DNA of 35,631 bases from Marinobacter pelagius (GCF_003315345.1 NZ_QNRO01000031.1:1-35631); one strand, 5' to 3'; counted from the first letter of the stretch, positions 8,348-18,534 are shown. The notes: generated by a model from the sequence alone, not told the origin. Numbers and translations: made by a program.

Positions 8348-10116
8348 CAGGCACCGCCTCCAAGGGGTTCATCCGGCCCGGGGAACTCGTCCTCCGGTGA
8401 AAAATCCCCTTCCGACGTTGCTGCCACCCGGGCGACTTCCGCCAGGGTAGTCACACCCCGCAATGCGTAGTCCATGGCACACCGCCCCAACGGCCGATAG
8501 AAACGGCTCTGCCGCGCCGCCCTGCTGAAGCCGGAGACATCCTGCTGGCGCAACGCATCGAGCATGGGCTCGTTCATCTCCAGCATTTCATAGACACCGA
8601 TACGCCCCTTGTAGCCGGTGTTGCTGCACTGGTAACAACCACGGCCGTGGACAAATCCGGCTTCCCGGTCCAGAGGATCGAGATCGAAGGTTTCCAGCCA
8701 CACCCGTTCCTGCTCGGTGGGCTCATAGGGCCCGGAACAGTTCTCGCAGACCCGGCGCACCAGGCGCTGTGCCACCACTCCCAGCAGGGAGCTGGATACC
8801 AGGAAAGGCTCGGCACCCATGTCGATCAGGCGCATGGCGCTGCTGATGGAATCGTTGGTGTGCAACGTGGACAGCACCAGGTGACCGGTCATGGCCGCGC
8901 GCAGGCCGATTTCCACGGTCTCACGGTCCCGCATCTCGCCCACCAGCATGATGTCCGGATCCTGGCGCAGGCCGGCCCGGAGCACATCGGCAAACTCGAG
9001 ACCAATCCTGGGATGAACCTGCACCTGGGTAATCCGGGGCAGCCGGTATTCCACCGGATCCTCGGCGGTGATGATCTTTACTTCGGGTCGATTGAGCTCG
9101 CTCAGGGCCCCGTACAAGGTGGTGGTCTTACCGCTACCGGTGGGGCCGGTGACCAGGATCATGCCGTGGGGCTTGCGGATCATCCGCCGGAAACGCTGCA
9201 GCAGTTCCTCCGGCATTCCGATGCTGTCCAGATCCAGCAGGCCCTGGCTCTGATCCAGCAGACGCATGACCACGGATTCACCGTACTGCACGGGCATGGT
9301 GGAAATCCGGACGTCAATGCTACGGCCCTTGACCCTCACGTTGAAGCGGCCGTCCTGGGGCAGGCGCTTTTCCGAGATATTCAGGCCCGCCATCAGCTTC
9401 AGGCGCAGGACCAGGGCGGCATTTACGCGCTTTTCTTTCATGACCTGCTCTTGCAGGACACCATCCACCCGCTGCCGGATCCGGACCACGGTCTCATCAG
9501 GCTCGATGTGAATGTCGGAACTGCGGGCCTGCACGGCATCCTCGAACAGGGTCTTGAGCAGTCGGACCACCGGTGCGTCTTCGCTCTCCGATTCCTCTGA
9601 CATGCTGGCCAGGTCAAAGGCGTCGTCGGAAAGCTCATCCTCCAGCTCTTCGGCCAGGGAGGCGATCTCTTCGGTGCGGCGATAAACCAGGTCAAGCGTG
9701 GAAAGCAGTTCGCTCTCGCGCACCACGGCCTGTCGGATCGGCTGTTTCAGGACCCGGACCAACTCGTCGTAGGCAAAGATATCCAGCGGGTCCGCCATGC
9801 CCACCAACAGTTCGCCGCCCTGCTCGTCCAGCACCAGGGACCGGAAACGGCGGGCCATGGCTTCCGGCAGCCGGCGCACCAGTTGCTCATTGAAGCGGAA
9901 GTGGCGCAGCTGCACGAACGGCAGATCCAGCTGTCGCGACAGCATGTTGAGGATGGTGTCTTCATCCACGTAGCCGAGGTCCACCAGGGTCTTGCCCAGC
10001 TTGCGGCCACTGTTTTTCTGCTCCCGCAGGGCGGTCTGCAGCTGCTCCTCGGTAATGACGTCGTTCTGCACCAGCAGGTCGCCAAGACGGAGCTTTTTCT
10101 TCGGTTCCGTAGCCAT
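8347..10116 (-). CDS. mshE: MshE, pilus extension ATPase with c-di-GMP-binding N domain
   Basis: A 589-residue GspE/PilB-type hexameric ATPase that powers pilus extension from the cytoplasmic face. The N-terminal MshEN domain has two 24-residue motifs (residues 10-33, RLGDLLVQ...ALREQ, and 39-62, KLGKTLVDLG...LSRQ) separated by five residues, the arrangement known to bind c-di-GMP in Vibrio MshE. The ATPase core has Walker A GPTGSGKT (324-331), an Asp box AEDPVEY (351-357), Walker B IMLVGEMRD (389-397), a His box GHLVLSTLHT (411-420) and a tetracysteine zinc site (C457, C460, C494, C497). The start at 10116 directly abuts the mshN TGA. Motif 1 has Asp19 where glycine is usual; motif 2 keeps Gly48. 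This is an extension ATPase, not a PilT-like retraction ATPase. Confidence 0.94.
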   Translation of the reverse strand: MATEPKKKLRLGDLLVQNDVITEEQLQTALREQKNSGRKLGKTLVDLGYVDEDTILNMLSRQLDLPFVQLRHFRFNEQLVRRLPEAMARRFRSLVLDEQGGELLVGMADPLDIFAYDELVRVLKQPIRQAVVRESELLSTLDLVYRRTEEIASLAEELEDELSDDAFDLASMSEESESEDAPVVRLLKTLFEDAVQARSSDIHIEPDETVVRIRQRVDGVLQEQVMKEKRVNAALVLRLKLMAGLNISEKRLPQDGRFNVRVKGRSIDVRISTMPVQYGESVVMRLLDQSQGLLDLDSIGMPEELLQRFRRMIRKPHGMILVTGPTGSGKTTTLYGALSELNRPEVKIITAEDPVEYRLPRITQVQVHPRIGLEFADVLRAGLRQDPDIMLVGEMRDRETVEIGLRAAMTGHLVLSTLHTNDSISSAMRLIDMGAEPFLVSSSLLGVVAQRLVRRVCENCSGPYEPTEQERVWLETFDLDPLDREAGFVHGRGCYQCSNTGYKGRIGVYEMLEMNEPMLDALRQQDVSGFSRAARQSRFYRPLGRCAMDYALRGVTTLAEVARVAATSEGDFSPEDEFPGPDEPLGGGA

Positions 10117-11255
<1,139 letters not shown>

Positions 11256-11259
<4 letters not shown>

Positions 11260-12095
11260 AACCACCTCGCCAACAGGCCTGGCTGCCTGGCACTTTCGGT
11301 ATCCCGGATGGCATTGAGCACGTGGCTCCGGTTCACCTGTCGGGCACCCTGCCCCCAGGCCGCCAGCATGGCCTTGTGGGCCAACACGTTGACCAGCCTG
11401 GGTATGCCACCGGAAGAACGGGTAATGAGTTTCAGGGCTGCCGGGGCGAAGAGCTCTCCCCCGTTATACCCTGCCTGGGCCAACCGATGACGCAGATACT
11501 GGCTGACAGACTGGCGATCCAGGGCACAGAGCCTGTACTGGAAAGTAATGCGCTGGCGCAGCTGCCGCAGACTCTCCTTGCTCAACATAACATCCAGCTC
11601 GGGCTGCCCGAAAAGCACCACCTGCAACAGTTTCCGGCTTTCCGTTTCCAGGTTGGTGAGTAACCGGAGCGCTTCGATGGTCGGCTCAGGCATGGCCTGG
11701 GCCTCATCGATCACCAGAACAACCGAGCGCTGCTCCATCGCCAGCTTGATCAGACGCCGATTCAGGGCTTTCAGTACCTGATGGGTGTTGGCACATTTGG
11801 AGACATCCACCCCGAGTTCCTCGGCCACCGCCTCGTACAGTGCTTCCGGGGGAAGATTGGGATTGGGGATATAGGCGGTGCTGACCCGGTTCCGCAGATC
11901 CTTGAGCAGCAAGCGGCAAAGCAGGGTTTTGCCTGTACCCACTTCACCGGTGATCTTGATAAACCCTTCCCGTTCCTTCAGCGCCACAAGCAGCAGTTCC
12001 AGCGCATCAGCATGGCTGGGCGCCCGCAGGAAATAGCGGGTGTTGGGCGTCAATGCGAACGGTGCTTCCTGCAGTCCGAAATGGGCTTCGTACAT
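11256..12095 (-). CDS. mshM: MshM, AAA ATPase (ExeA-like)
   Basis: A 279-residue AAA ATPase of the ExeA/GspA type. Start at 12095 (MYEAHFGLQEAPFALTPN) matches the standard ExeA-like N-terminus; longer frames run into mshL. Walker A GEVGTGKT is at 50-57, Walker B VVLVIDEAQ at 125-133, and a sensor-type segment (VVLFGQPELDVML) follows. In type II secretion, ExeA helps the secretin insert or cross peptidoglycan, so a similar role with MshL is inferred. It lacks the ExeA peptidoglycan-binding C-terminus, which MshN may replace. It lies one base from mshL and overlaps mshN as ATGA. Confidence 0.9.
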
Positions 12096-12096
12096 A

Positions 12097-13818
12097 TCAG
12101 CGCGGCGCTTTCTCCGGCTCCGGGGTGACTGACCGCGAGGACTGCAGCAACTCCCGCAGCACCTCCATACGTTCCCGGCTCGCGGAAACATCCGCGTTCA
12201 TGGTCGACGTCTGGGCAACCACCGGCCGCAGCAAAATCACGAGCTCGCTCTTGCGGGACTCGAACCGGCGCTGCTTGAAAAGCTCACCGACCAGGGGGAT
12301 GTCACTGAAGAAAGGTACCGAGGAGTTGGTGTCCTCGCTGGTGTTCTGGATCAGACCACCAATCACCACGATCTGGCCGCTTTCGGCGCGGACCACGCTG
12401 TCGGTCTCCCGTACCTTGCTGGCTGCCAGAGGCAGGGTAACGTCCCGCTCACCGATGGTGATGATTTTTTCCTGATCGTCCACTTCGCTGACCGAGGGAT
12501 GGACGTGCAGGGTGATGGTTCCGTCCTCGCCAATCTGAGGCGTTACATCCAGGGAGATGCCGGAGAAGAACGGCGTCAGCTCCACGGAGGTGGAAGTGCT
12601 GTCCGAACCGGTGACGGCGGAATTCTCGTCATCAAAGTCGATGTCGGTCACAAAGAATTCGTCGGTGCCTACCTTGATCACCGCCTTCTGGTTATTCACC
12701 GTGGAAATCCGCGGGCTGGAGAGAATCTGCACGTTACCCTGGGTACCCAACAGTTCGATCAGGGCGGTAAAGCTGCCTTCCCGGAAGGTGGCGGAGAACA
12801 GGCCACCGATATCAGAGGTGCTGATGGCCTGCCCGGCCAGGCTCTGGGCGGTGAAATCCGCTGGCAATCCGTCCGCTGCCGTTACCGAGGAGGCGCGCTG
12901 GAGATCGGACCAGTTGATGCCCTGCTGGTAGCCTTCGTTGAGTGCCACCTCCAGAATCTTGGCCTCCAGCACCACCTGCCGCTGCATAATCAGCTCGGTC
13001 CGGCGAAGGTAATCTTCCACCAGCCGCAACTGCTCGGAACTGGCGCGCACCATGATCAGGCCGGGGCCGGGGTTCACGATCACCTGGCCACCCTCACCGG
13101 TGCTGACGATCATCTCCACGGAGGTACGCAGGTTCTGCCAGAAATTCGATTCGGTCTCGGTGGAGATGGCAGTGCCAATCAGGCTCCGGGTCTCGCCGTT
13201 GTCGGTATCGCCATTGCTGGCGTTGCTGCGGGAACTCGTTACCTGGCCGGAGCTCACGCGGGTTTCGGAACCACCCTTGCGCTTGAAATGCAGATAATCG
13301 ATGGGAAAGATCCGGGTCTGGATGCGATCGGCGTTGACCTGGTACAAGCGGCCCTTGCGCTGGATATCCAGGCCATACAGGTCGGCAACAATGTCCATGA
13401 CCTCAGGAACGGTGACATCCCGAAGACGAAGGTCGATAGCGGTCGTGACTTCCGGATGCACCACCACATTGAAACGGGTCCCGGTCACCAGGGACTGGAA
13501 GAAGCTGTCCGCCGCCACGCCCCGGGCATTGACGTCAAAGCGCTCCTCCAGATCATTGTCCGCAGCAAGGGGCGGCAGCAGCTGGGCGCTGATATCGGCA
13601 GGCATGGCAGACGTCGCAGGTTCGGGAGAGCCATTCCCACCCTGCTGTTCCGCTTCGACCTGTTCGAGGGTTCGCACGATATCGTCCGCCGCGTCTGTGG
13701 ATGTCGCCGCCCCCGTGCGCATCAGCGGGTTGTTGCTGCAGGCGGTCAAAACCATCCCGGCAGCAACGATCAACGCCAGCTTCTTGAATGAATTCATGGT
13801 TGCCTGAATTTCTGTCAT
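12097..13818 (-). CDS. mshL: MshL, outer-membrane secretin (lipoprotein)
   Basis: A secretin of 573 residues that forms the outer-membrane channel for the pilus. A lipoprotein signal ends LTAC with the lipidated Cys at residue 27. A short N domain with an STN-like segment (FNVVVHPEVTTAIDLRLRDVTVPEVMDIV) precedes the conserved secretin domain (RQVVLEAKILEVALNEGYQQGINW, VQILSSPRISTVNNQKAVIKVG, then SGQIVVIGGLIQ and DIPLVGELF), all hallmark motifs. The ATG at 13818 overlaps the mshK stop as ATGA and has GGGGA 6 bases upstream; the in-frame ATG at 13797 would also give a good lipoprotein signal. Confidence 0.93.
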   Translation of the reverse strand: MTEIQATMNSFKKLALIVAAGMVLTACSNNPLMRTGAATSTDAADDIVRTLEQVEAEQQGGNGSPEPATSAMPADISAQLLPPLAADNDLEERFDVNARGVAADSFFQSLVTGTRFNVVVHPEVTTAIDLRLRDVTVPEVMDIVADLYGLDIQRKGRLYQVNADRIQTRIFPIDYLHFKRKGGSETRVSSGQVTSSRSNASNGDTDNGETRSLIGTAISTETESNFWQNLRTSVEMIVSTGEGGQVIVNPGPGLIMVRASSEQLRLVEDYLRRTELIMQRQVVLEAKILEVALNEGYQQGINWSDLQRASSVTAADGLPADFTAQSLAGQAISTSDIGGLFSATFREGSFTALIELLGTQGNVQILSSPRISTVNNQKAVIKVGTDEFFVTDIDFDDENSAVTGSDSTSTSVELTPFFSGISLDVTPQIGEDGTITLHVHPSVSEVDDQEKIITIGERDVTLPLAASKVRETDSVVRAESGQIVVIGGLIQNTSEDTNSSVPFFSDIPLVGELFKQRRFESRKSELVILLRPVVAQTSTMNADVSASRERMEVLRELLQSSRSVTPEPEKAPR

Positions 13819-14138
13819 TGGGTTCCCCGCACTTGCGGAAGCTTGTCCAGGTAAAGGACCCGGGGATTGCCCCGATCCAGCACCTCGACCCGGTCCTGAT
13901 GAATTTTTCTGACGCGGATACCATTGGCACCCTGGCCCTCCCGGAGCGCTTCGCCTTCAATCACCGCCACCTTGCGATCCCGGCCATAGACGATCGAGTC
14001 CAGGGAAAGGGACCTTGCCGGCTGGCTCCGGATCGCCGGAGATTCAATACCGGGCGGTTTGGTAGGATCCTGCAGGGCCGCGACCGGCATGCTGGCGAGG
14101 AAAGCGATAATGGCAATTAATGATCCGGCGAATCTCAT
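13815..14138 (-). CDS. mshK: MshK, small periplasmic MSHA biogenesis protein
   Basis: A 107-residue exported protein. The signal peptide MRFAGSLIAIIAFLASMPVAA is followed by LQDPTKPPG, then a compact beta-rich domain (DSIVYGRDRKVAVIEGEALREG). The DPTxPP start and secretin-adjacent location resemble PilP/GspC-like proteins that bridge the inner-membrane complex and secretin; this role is inferred. It begins one base after the mshJ stop and overlaps mshL as ATGA. Confidence 0.82.
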   Translation of the reverse strand: MRFAGSLIAIIAFLASMPVAALQDPTKPPGIESPAIRSQPARSLSLDSIVYGRDRKVAVIEGEALREGQGANGIRVRKIHQDRVEVLDRGNPRVLYLDKLPQVRGTQ

Positions 14139-14139
14139 G

Positions 14140-14826
14140 TCATACCCCTAGCCAGGCCTTTTCCAGGCTCAGCGTGCGCACCTCGATCACGGCTTCTCCG
14201 GCCGGCCAGGACGTGGCGTCGTAACTCAGCCGCACCCATCCGAGCCGGTCATCCATCGCCTCAAGACGCTCCAGATACGCGAGTACATCCAGGTAACCGC
14301 CCTGAACCCGAAGCTCCACGGAGTGCGCGAACAACAGCGGCTCTGGCTGCTTACCACCAGCCTCACCAGTTCCGGAGCCGGAGTCTGCGTACACCGGCTC
14401 CGGTGTTTTCAATTCCAGTGCCAGCAGAGTCAGGTTGTCCTGCGCCGCCAGAATTTCCCGCAACAACGCTACCATCGCCCTTGGCGCGATCAGTTGGTCT
14501 GCGGTCTCGGCCACCTGCTGATCAAGCTGGTCCAGACGACTCTGCCGCTGCTCCAGGCGTTGACGCAGCTCTGCAGAGGGATCCTGAGCCAGTATCTGTT
14601 CCAGCTCCTGTTGCCGGGTGAGCAGGTCTGTCTGGCGGGTTTCCGCCAGTACCCGACGGCTTTCCAGGCTCCGGATCTCCTGGCTGACGGGGGCCAGCGC
14701 GAGCTCCCAGCCGGCGAAGAGCACGACCACCAGCCCGGTGACCAGCAACAGCACCCGCTCCCTGGCGGGGCGATCATTGAACCAGTCTCCGAGACCTGCC
14801 AGGCCACTCTGTCGGGCGTCGCTCAT
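14140..14826 (-). CDS. mshJ: MshJ, inner-membrane alignment protein (PilO/GspM-like)
   Basis: A 228-residue bitopic membrane protein: short cytoplasmic N-terminus, one membrane helix (about 25-45, VLLLVTGLVVVLFAGWELAL), a long coiled coil (about 48-110, rich in Glu, Gln, Arg and Leu), then a small ferredoxin-like periplasmic domain ending SLEKAWLGV. This is the PilO/GspM plan; it should pair with MshI2 (PilN-like). Start overlaps the mshI2 stop as ATGA (14823-14826). Confidence 0.87.
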   Translation of the reverse strand: MSDARQSGLAGLGDWFNDRPARERVLLLVTGLVVVLFAGWELALAPVSQEIRSLESRRVLAETRQTDLLTRQQELEQILAQDPSAELRQRLEQRQSRLDQLDQQVAETADQLIAPRAMVALLREILAAQDNLTLLALELKTPEPVYADSGSGTGEAGGKQPEPLLFAHSVELRVQGGYLDVLAYLERLEAMDDRLGWVRLSYDATSWPAGEAVIEVRTLSLEKAWLGV

Positions 14827-15431
14827 GACTCCTCCCCGGCACCAGGCTCACTGGCCACAAAGAATTCCACCCAGTTGCCTTCGTCCGGGCGATCAAGGCG
14901 GAACACTCCAAACGTCCTGCCGGTGAAAGCCGGCGCCTGCCCCAACTGTTCCAGATACAGTGGTACCTGCGCCGAGGTACGGGTCCGGCCTTCGATCTGA
15001 ATCCGCTGGGGCTGGCCCTCCAGGACAATGCCGGTGAGCCAGACGTTCTCCGGAATCTGCCTCGCCAGGGCCGCCATCTGCGGGGAAAAGCCTTGCCCCG
15101 GGCTGACTACCAGCCCCTCCACGCGCTCCAGCAGGCGTTGGCGTCGGGCCAGCGTCTCACTGATACGCTGCAATGCCGCCTCCAGCTCCGGATCCGGCTG
15201 GCGACGCTCGACCGCCTCGGACAGACTGGCAACCGCCTCATCCAAACGGACATTCTTTTGTTCCATCGCGGTGACCACTTGCGCCAACTGGCGCTGCTCA
15301 TAACTGAGCCAGGCCGCGTAGCCGGCAATAACCAGTATCAGCAAAACGGCAACACCGAGAGCCCTGGTCGCGGACAACCGCTGTTGCCGTGGACGCAACT
15401 CACTGGTGTAAAGGTTGACCTGCTGAATCAC
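14823..15431 (-). CDS. MshI2, PilN-like inner-membrane protein
   Basis: A 202-residue protein beginning MIQQVNLYTSELRP, the same type of cytoplasmic N-terminal peptide (IN/VNLYxxxLRP) that PilN uses to bind PilM. A membrane helix follows (about 24-44, ALGVAVLLILVIAGYAAWLS), then a coiled coil (about 46-105) and a small beta/alpha periplasmic domain (ENVWLTGIVLEGQPQRIQIEG). It should connect cytoplasmic MshI to MshJ. Both its ends overlap neighbours as ATGA. Often annotated as MshI2 or PilN-domain protein. Confidence 0.86.
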   Translation of the reverse strand: MIQQVNLYTSELRPRQQRLSATRALGVAVLLILVIAGYAAWLSYEQRQLAQVVTAMEQKNVRLDEAVASLSEAVERRQPDPELEAALQRISETLARRQRLLERVEGLVVSPGQGFSPQMAALARQIPENVWLTGIVLEGQPQRIQIEGRTRTSAQVPLYLEQLGQAPAFTGRTFGVFRLDRPDEGNWVEFFVASEPGAGEES

Positions 15432-16360
15432 TTGCCTGCCTCCCCGATCAGCGGCAAGCCGGCGCTCCAGGCCGGCAGGCAGCGACTGTCGACGGCACTT
15501 TCCAGCCCGAGAGCAGCCCAGTCCAGATTGCTCACGCCTGCGGCCAGGTAGGAAGACAGCATCGAGGCCAGGGGCAGATCACGGTCCTTCGCAACCAGAT
15601 GGATATGGGCCGGCGGCACCTGGCCCATCTGGCTTTCGTAGTAATCCAGGGAACGTTGCATTTCGAGGGCCAGCGCCTGCACCACGCTTTCCTGCCGGGC
15701 CGCATCACGCAACCCTGAGGCAGACACATCGAGGCGCCGGGAAAGGTAGAGGGTCTGCCCCCGGCAGATGATCATCTGGCCGTAATTCTGGCGAAGGTGA
15801 ACCAGAGCGGCACCCTTGCTGTCCGGATCCAGTCTCGCCGCCAGGTTACGCAGGGCCAGTTCGGCAATATCAATACGACCCGGCTTGAGGCCGGATTGCT
15901 GTACCAGTGCAACCAATTCCCTGAGAAGGGAATTACGGGCCGCAACCACATTCACCAGCTCGCCACGGCCACGGGCGGCATCAGCGGGAAACGGAAACAC
16001 GTCGGAAATAGCATCGGCGGGACTGAACTCCAGCAGATCCCGGAGCTTCCACTTGAGGGCATCGGCAAGCTCGGCGTCGTCGAGACCCGCCGGGCGTTCC
16101 ATCTGGAACACCTGATACTGTTCCATCGGCAACACCAGATCTACCAGCGCGCCGCTCCACCCATGTTCATCAACGAGGGAACCGAGCACCTCGGCTCGCC
16201 GGGCCGGCGGGCATTCCACAAACCCGAGCTGCTGCGCCGGGGAGGCAGGCGCCACCGACCAGGCAATACCATCCGGACGTACCTCCAGGGCAACGCGCAC
16301 GGGTGATCCGCCAGGTCTCAAGAATCCGGTGATCTTTTTGAAAAGGGTGTTGTCAGTCAT
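15428..16360 (-). CDS. mshI: MshI, PilM-like cytoplasmic assembly protein
   Basis: A 310-residue soluble protein, first gene of the msh locus. The sequence (DLVLPMEQYQVFQMERP...LADALKWKLRDLLEF near 70-115 and the later AARNSLLRELVALVQQSGLKPGRIDIAELALRNL) matches the PilM/MshI family, an actin-like fold that sits under the inner membrane and binds the PilN-type tail of MshI2. No signal peptide or membrane segment is present. The ATG at 16360 follows a 160-base spacer that must carry the locus promoter. Its end overlaps mshI2 as ATGA. Confidence 0.88.
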   Translation of the reverse strand: MTDNTLFKKITGFLRPGGSPVRVALEVRPDGIAWSVAPASPAQQLGFVECPPARRAEVLGSLVDEHGWSGALVDLVLPMEQYQVFQMERPAGLDDAELADALKWKLRDLLEFSPADAISDVFPFPADAARGRGELVNVVAARNSLLRELVALVQQSGLKPGRIDIAELALRNLAARLDPDSKGAALVHLRQNYGQMIICRGQTLYLSRRLDVSASGLRDAARQESVVQALALEMQRSLDYYESQMGQVPPAHIHLVAKDRDLPLASMLSSYLAAGVSNLDWAALGLESAVDSRCLPAWSAGLPLIGEAGK

Positions 16361-16515
16361 GAACCTGGGCTGGAAGCCGGGGCCACTCGCAAGGCCCTAA
16401 TTATCATTATGTGCCTGAGTAACAGGCGGAACTCTAATTGACCTGCAATGATAGGTTAAAAAGTGAGCGCAGTTCTATGTTTTTTTGAACCATTTCACGT
16501 TCTTTTGCACCCCGG
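16361..16515 (-). promoter_or_regulatory. Putative msh promoter region
   Basis: This AT-rich non-coding stretch lies between the ssb terminator and the mshI start, so transcription of the msh locus must begin here or leak through from ssb. Read on the minus strand it holds TATCAT, CATAAT and GATAAT as -10-like hexamers, but none has a convincing -35 box at 16-18 bases. I cannot assign one start site. Confidence 0.4.
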
Positions 16516-16518
16516 TAA

Positions 16519-16557
16519 CAAAAAGCCCCGGACGCGCTTGCAATCCGGGGCTTTTTT
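16519..16557. terminator. Bidirectional Rho-independent terminator after ssb
   Basis: AAGCCCCGGA (16523-16532) pairs with TCCGGGGCTT (16544-16553), a 10-bp stem with an 11-base loop. A T-run follows on both strands (TTTTTT on the plus strand, TTTTTG on the minus strand). It ends ssb transcription 20-odd bases after the ssb stop and insulates the msh locus from it. Confidence 0.9.
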
Positions 16558-16578
16558 GTTCAGATCGACGGATCTTGA

Positions 16579-17106
16579 CTAGAAGGGAATATCGTCGTCA
16601 AAATCATCAACCGGCTCGGGCATGCTGCCCTGGGAAGGCTGGTTGTAACCGCCTGACTGCTGACCTTGGGCCGGCGCATTCTGCTGACCAGCCGGGGCAT
16701 TGTAGCTCGACTGCTGCGGGCGGCCTGCCGGAGCGCCCTGGTTCATACCACCTTCACCACCACGGCTGTCCAGCATTTGCATCTGGCCGTTGATGTCGAC
16801 CACCACTTCGGTGGTGTATCGGTCCTGGCCATCCTGCCCCTGCCATTTGCGGGTCTGCAGCTTGCCCTCGATGTAGACCTTGGAACCCTTGCGCAGATAC
16901 TGCCCGGCCACTTCAGCCACCTTGCCGAACAGCACGATACGGTGCCACTCGGTTTTCGGCACCAGCTGGCCGGTCTGACGATCCTTGTAGCTCTCATCGG
17001 TTGCCAGGTTCAGGTTCACCACGGCATTGCCGTTCGGGGTATAGCGGGTCTCCGGGTCTTGGCCCAGATTGCCGATAAGAATGACCTTGTTTACGCCTCG
17101 TGCCAT
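16579..17106 (-). CDS. ssb: Single-stranded DNA-binding protein
   Basis: A 175-residue SSB that coats single-stranded DNA in replication, repair and recombination. The start at 17106 (MARGVNKVILIGNLG) is preferred because AGGAG lies 6 bases upstream; ATG at 17109 and TTG at 17112 are too close to it. The OB fold covers about 1-108, a Gly/Gln/Pro-rich disordered linker about 110-160, and the acidic tip DDFDDDIPF ends the protein, the site that recruits partner proteins. It lies 57 bases downstream of yajR on the same strand and is followed by a strong terminator. No LexA-type box is evident upstream. Confidence 0.96.
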   Translation of the reverse strand: MARGVNKVILIGNLGQDPETRYTPNGNAVVNLNLATDESYKDRQTGQLVPKTEWHRIVLFGKVAEVAGQYLRKGSKVYIEGKLQTRKWQGQDGQDRYTTEVVVDINGQMQMLDSRGGEGGMNQGAPAGRPQQSSYNAPAGQQNAPAQGQQSGGYNQPSQGSMPEPVDDFDDDIPF

Positions 17107-17163
17107 CATCAACTCCTGAATGTATTTTCAAGGGAAGCCGCACTCCCTGCGACCTTCCGGATT

Positions 17164-18534
17164 TCAATAACCGTTACCCTGCCGGACAAACGCCAGCTCC
17201 GCAAGTAACCCTTCATCAAATTTCTGCCTGTCCACCTTCAGGTAGGCGGTTGCGGCATCTTCGACGATAACCACATCCTGAACTCCGGGCAGGCGACGCA
17301 GGCGTTCATCGATATCGTCGTAAGTCTGGCTGACTGCCTGCTGTAACTGTACCACGAAACTGGTAGTGTAACCCGGCGCCGGCATGGTCAGGGCCACCAG
17401 TAACCAGGCCGCCAGCACGGCCACCATCATCCATACCACACCCACAACGCCGGCCGTCTCCAACAGGACACCACCCAGCGCACCACCGAGAAACGCACCC
17501 AGGAACTGGGAGGTGGAGTAAACCCCCATGGCCGTTCCTTTGCTCGCCGCCGGCGCCTCCTTACTGATCAGGGACGGCAGGCTGGCTTCGAGCAGATTGA
17601 AGGCCATGAAAAAGAAGAACAGTACAGCCCACGCCTTGACCAGGCTGCCACCCAGCCCGGCCAGACCGGCAGTCGCCAGCGTCAGCAACGCGATGGCACC
17701 ACAGAGCACCGGCTTCATCTTGCGCTTCTTCTCACCAATGATGATGAACGGCACCATAGCGAAGAAAGAGGTCACCATGACCGTCAGGTAGAACCACCAG
17801 TGCGAACTGGCCGCCAGGCCCAGTCGCTCCTCAAGTACCGACGGGAACACGAGGAACAGCGCAGTCAGCACCAGGTGCAAGGCGAATATGCCAAAGTCCA
17901 GCCGGACCAGGCGACCATCCACGAGCACCCGGCCGAGCATGTCTTTTGCCGGGTGGGTATCGGCGCTGATCTTGTGCTGGTGCGGGGTCGGCACCACCCG
18001 GCTCACCACCACCAGGGCAATCAGGGCCAACACTGCAGTGGCATAGAAAATGCCCTGGAGCCCCCAGACTGCCCCCAGCAACGGCCCCAGCACCAGAGAC
18101 ACCGAAAACGACAACCCGATGGAAATGCCCACGGTGGCCATGGCCTTGGTGCGCTCCTCTTCCCGGGTCAGGTCACTGAGCAGCGCCATCAATACACTGG
18201 CGATGGCACCGGCGCCCTGGAGAATCCGACCGGCAATTACAACGTATATGGACTCGGTTGCTGCAGCGAGCAGGCTGCCGGTCGCAAAGAGAATCAGCCC
18301 CAGATAGATCATCCTCTTGCGACCGACACGGTCGGAGAGAAGCCCGAAAGGAATCTGCAGCAGGGCCTGGCTCAGGCCATAGGCGCCGATGGCCAGGCCG
18401 AGCAACGCGGGCGTGGCACCCTGGAGGTCTTCGCCGAGCAGCATGAACACCGGCATGACCATGAACAGCCCCAGCATTCGCATGGCATAGACCGATGCCA
18501 GGGCTGCTACGGAGCGTTTTTCCAGCGCGTTCAT
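17164..18534 (-). CDS. yajR: MFS transporter with C-terminal YAM domain (YajR-like)
   Basis: A 456-residue major facilitator transporter with about 12 membrane helices. Motif A (GLLSDRVGRK, residues 64-73) lies in the loop between helices 2 and 3. The C-terminal about 60 residues (QTYDDIDERLRRLPGVQDVVIV...AYLKVDRQKF) form a soluble ferredoxin-like domain, as in E. coli YajR (454 residues), which is otherwise uncommon in this superfamily. The substrate is unknown; proton-driven efflux is the likely mode. Start at 18534 (MNALEKRSV) has GAGGTG about 9 bases upstream; the open frame continues 44 codons further but those residues are not transporter-like. Divergent from uvrA, as commonly seen in related genomes. 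Confidence 0.87.
   Translation of the reverse strand: MNALEKRSVAALASVYAMRMLGLFMVMPVFMLLGEDLQGATPALLGLAIGAYGLSQALLQIPFGLLSDRVGRKRMIYLGLILFATGSLLAAATESIYVVIAGRILQGAGAIASVLMALLSDLTREEERTKAMATVGISIGLSFSVSLVLGPLLGAVWGLQGIFYATAVLALIALVVVSRVVPTPHQHKISADTHPAKDMLGRVLVDGRLVRLDFGIFALHLVLTALFLVFPSVLEERLGLAASSHWWFYLTVMVTSFFAMVPFIIIGEKKRKMKPVLCGAIALLTLATAGLAGLGGSLVKAWAVLFFFFMAFNLLEASLPSLISKEAPAASKGTAMGVYSTSQFLGAFLGGALGGVLLETAGVVGVVWMMVAVLAAWLLVALTMPAPGYTTSFVVQLQQAVSQTYDDIDERLRRLPGVQDVVIVEDAATAYLKVDRQKFDEGLLAELAFVRQGNGY

Noticed and set aside
8647..9600. Long open frame antisense to mshE
   Set aside because: It lies entirely opposite a well-supported ATPase gene, has low-complexity His/Gln/Gly-rich content typical of frame shadows, and no start context.
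12499..13791. Long plus-strand frame opposite mshL
   Set aside because: A shadow of the secretin gene caused by codon bias; no recognisable motif.
16430..16445. GTCAATTA on the minus strand as a possible FleQ half site upstream of mshI
   Set aside because: Only one half of the palindromic consensus matches; the second half is absent, so chance is the simpler explanation.
17113..17163. Possible LexA box before ssb (CTTG...TTCAG)
   Set aside because: Wrong spacing between the outer triplets and the first triplet is CTT rather than CTG.
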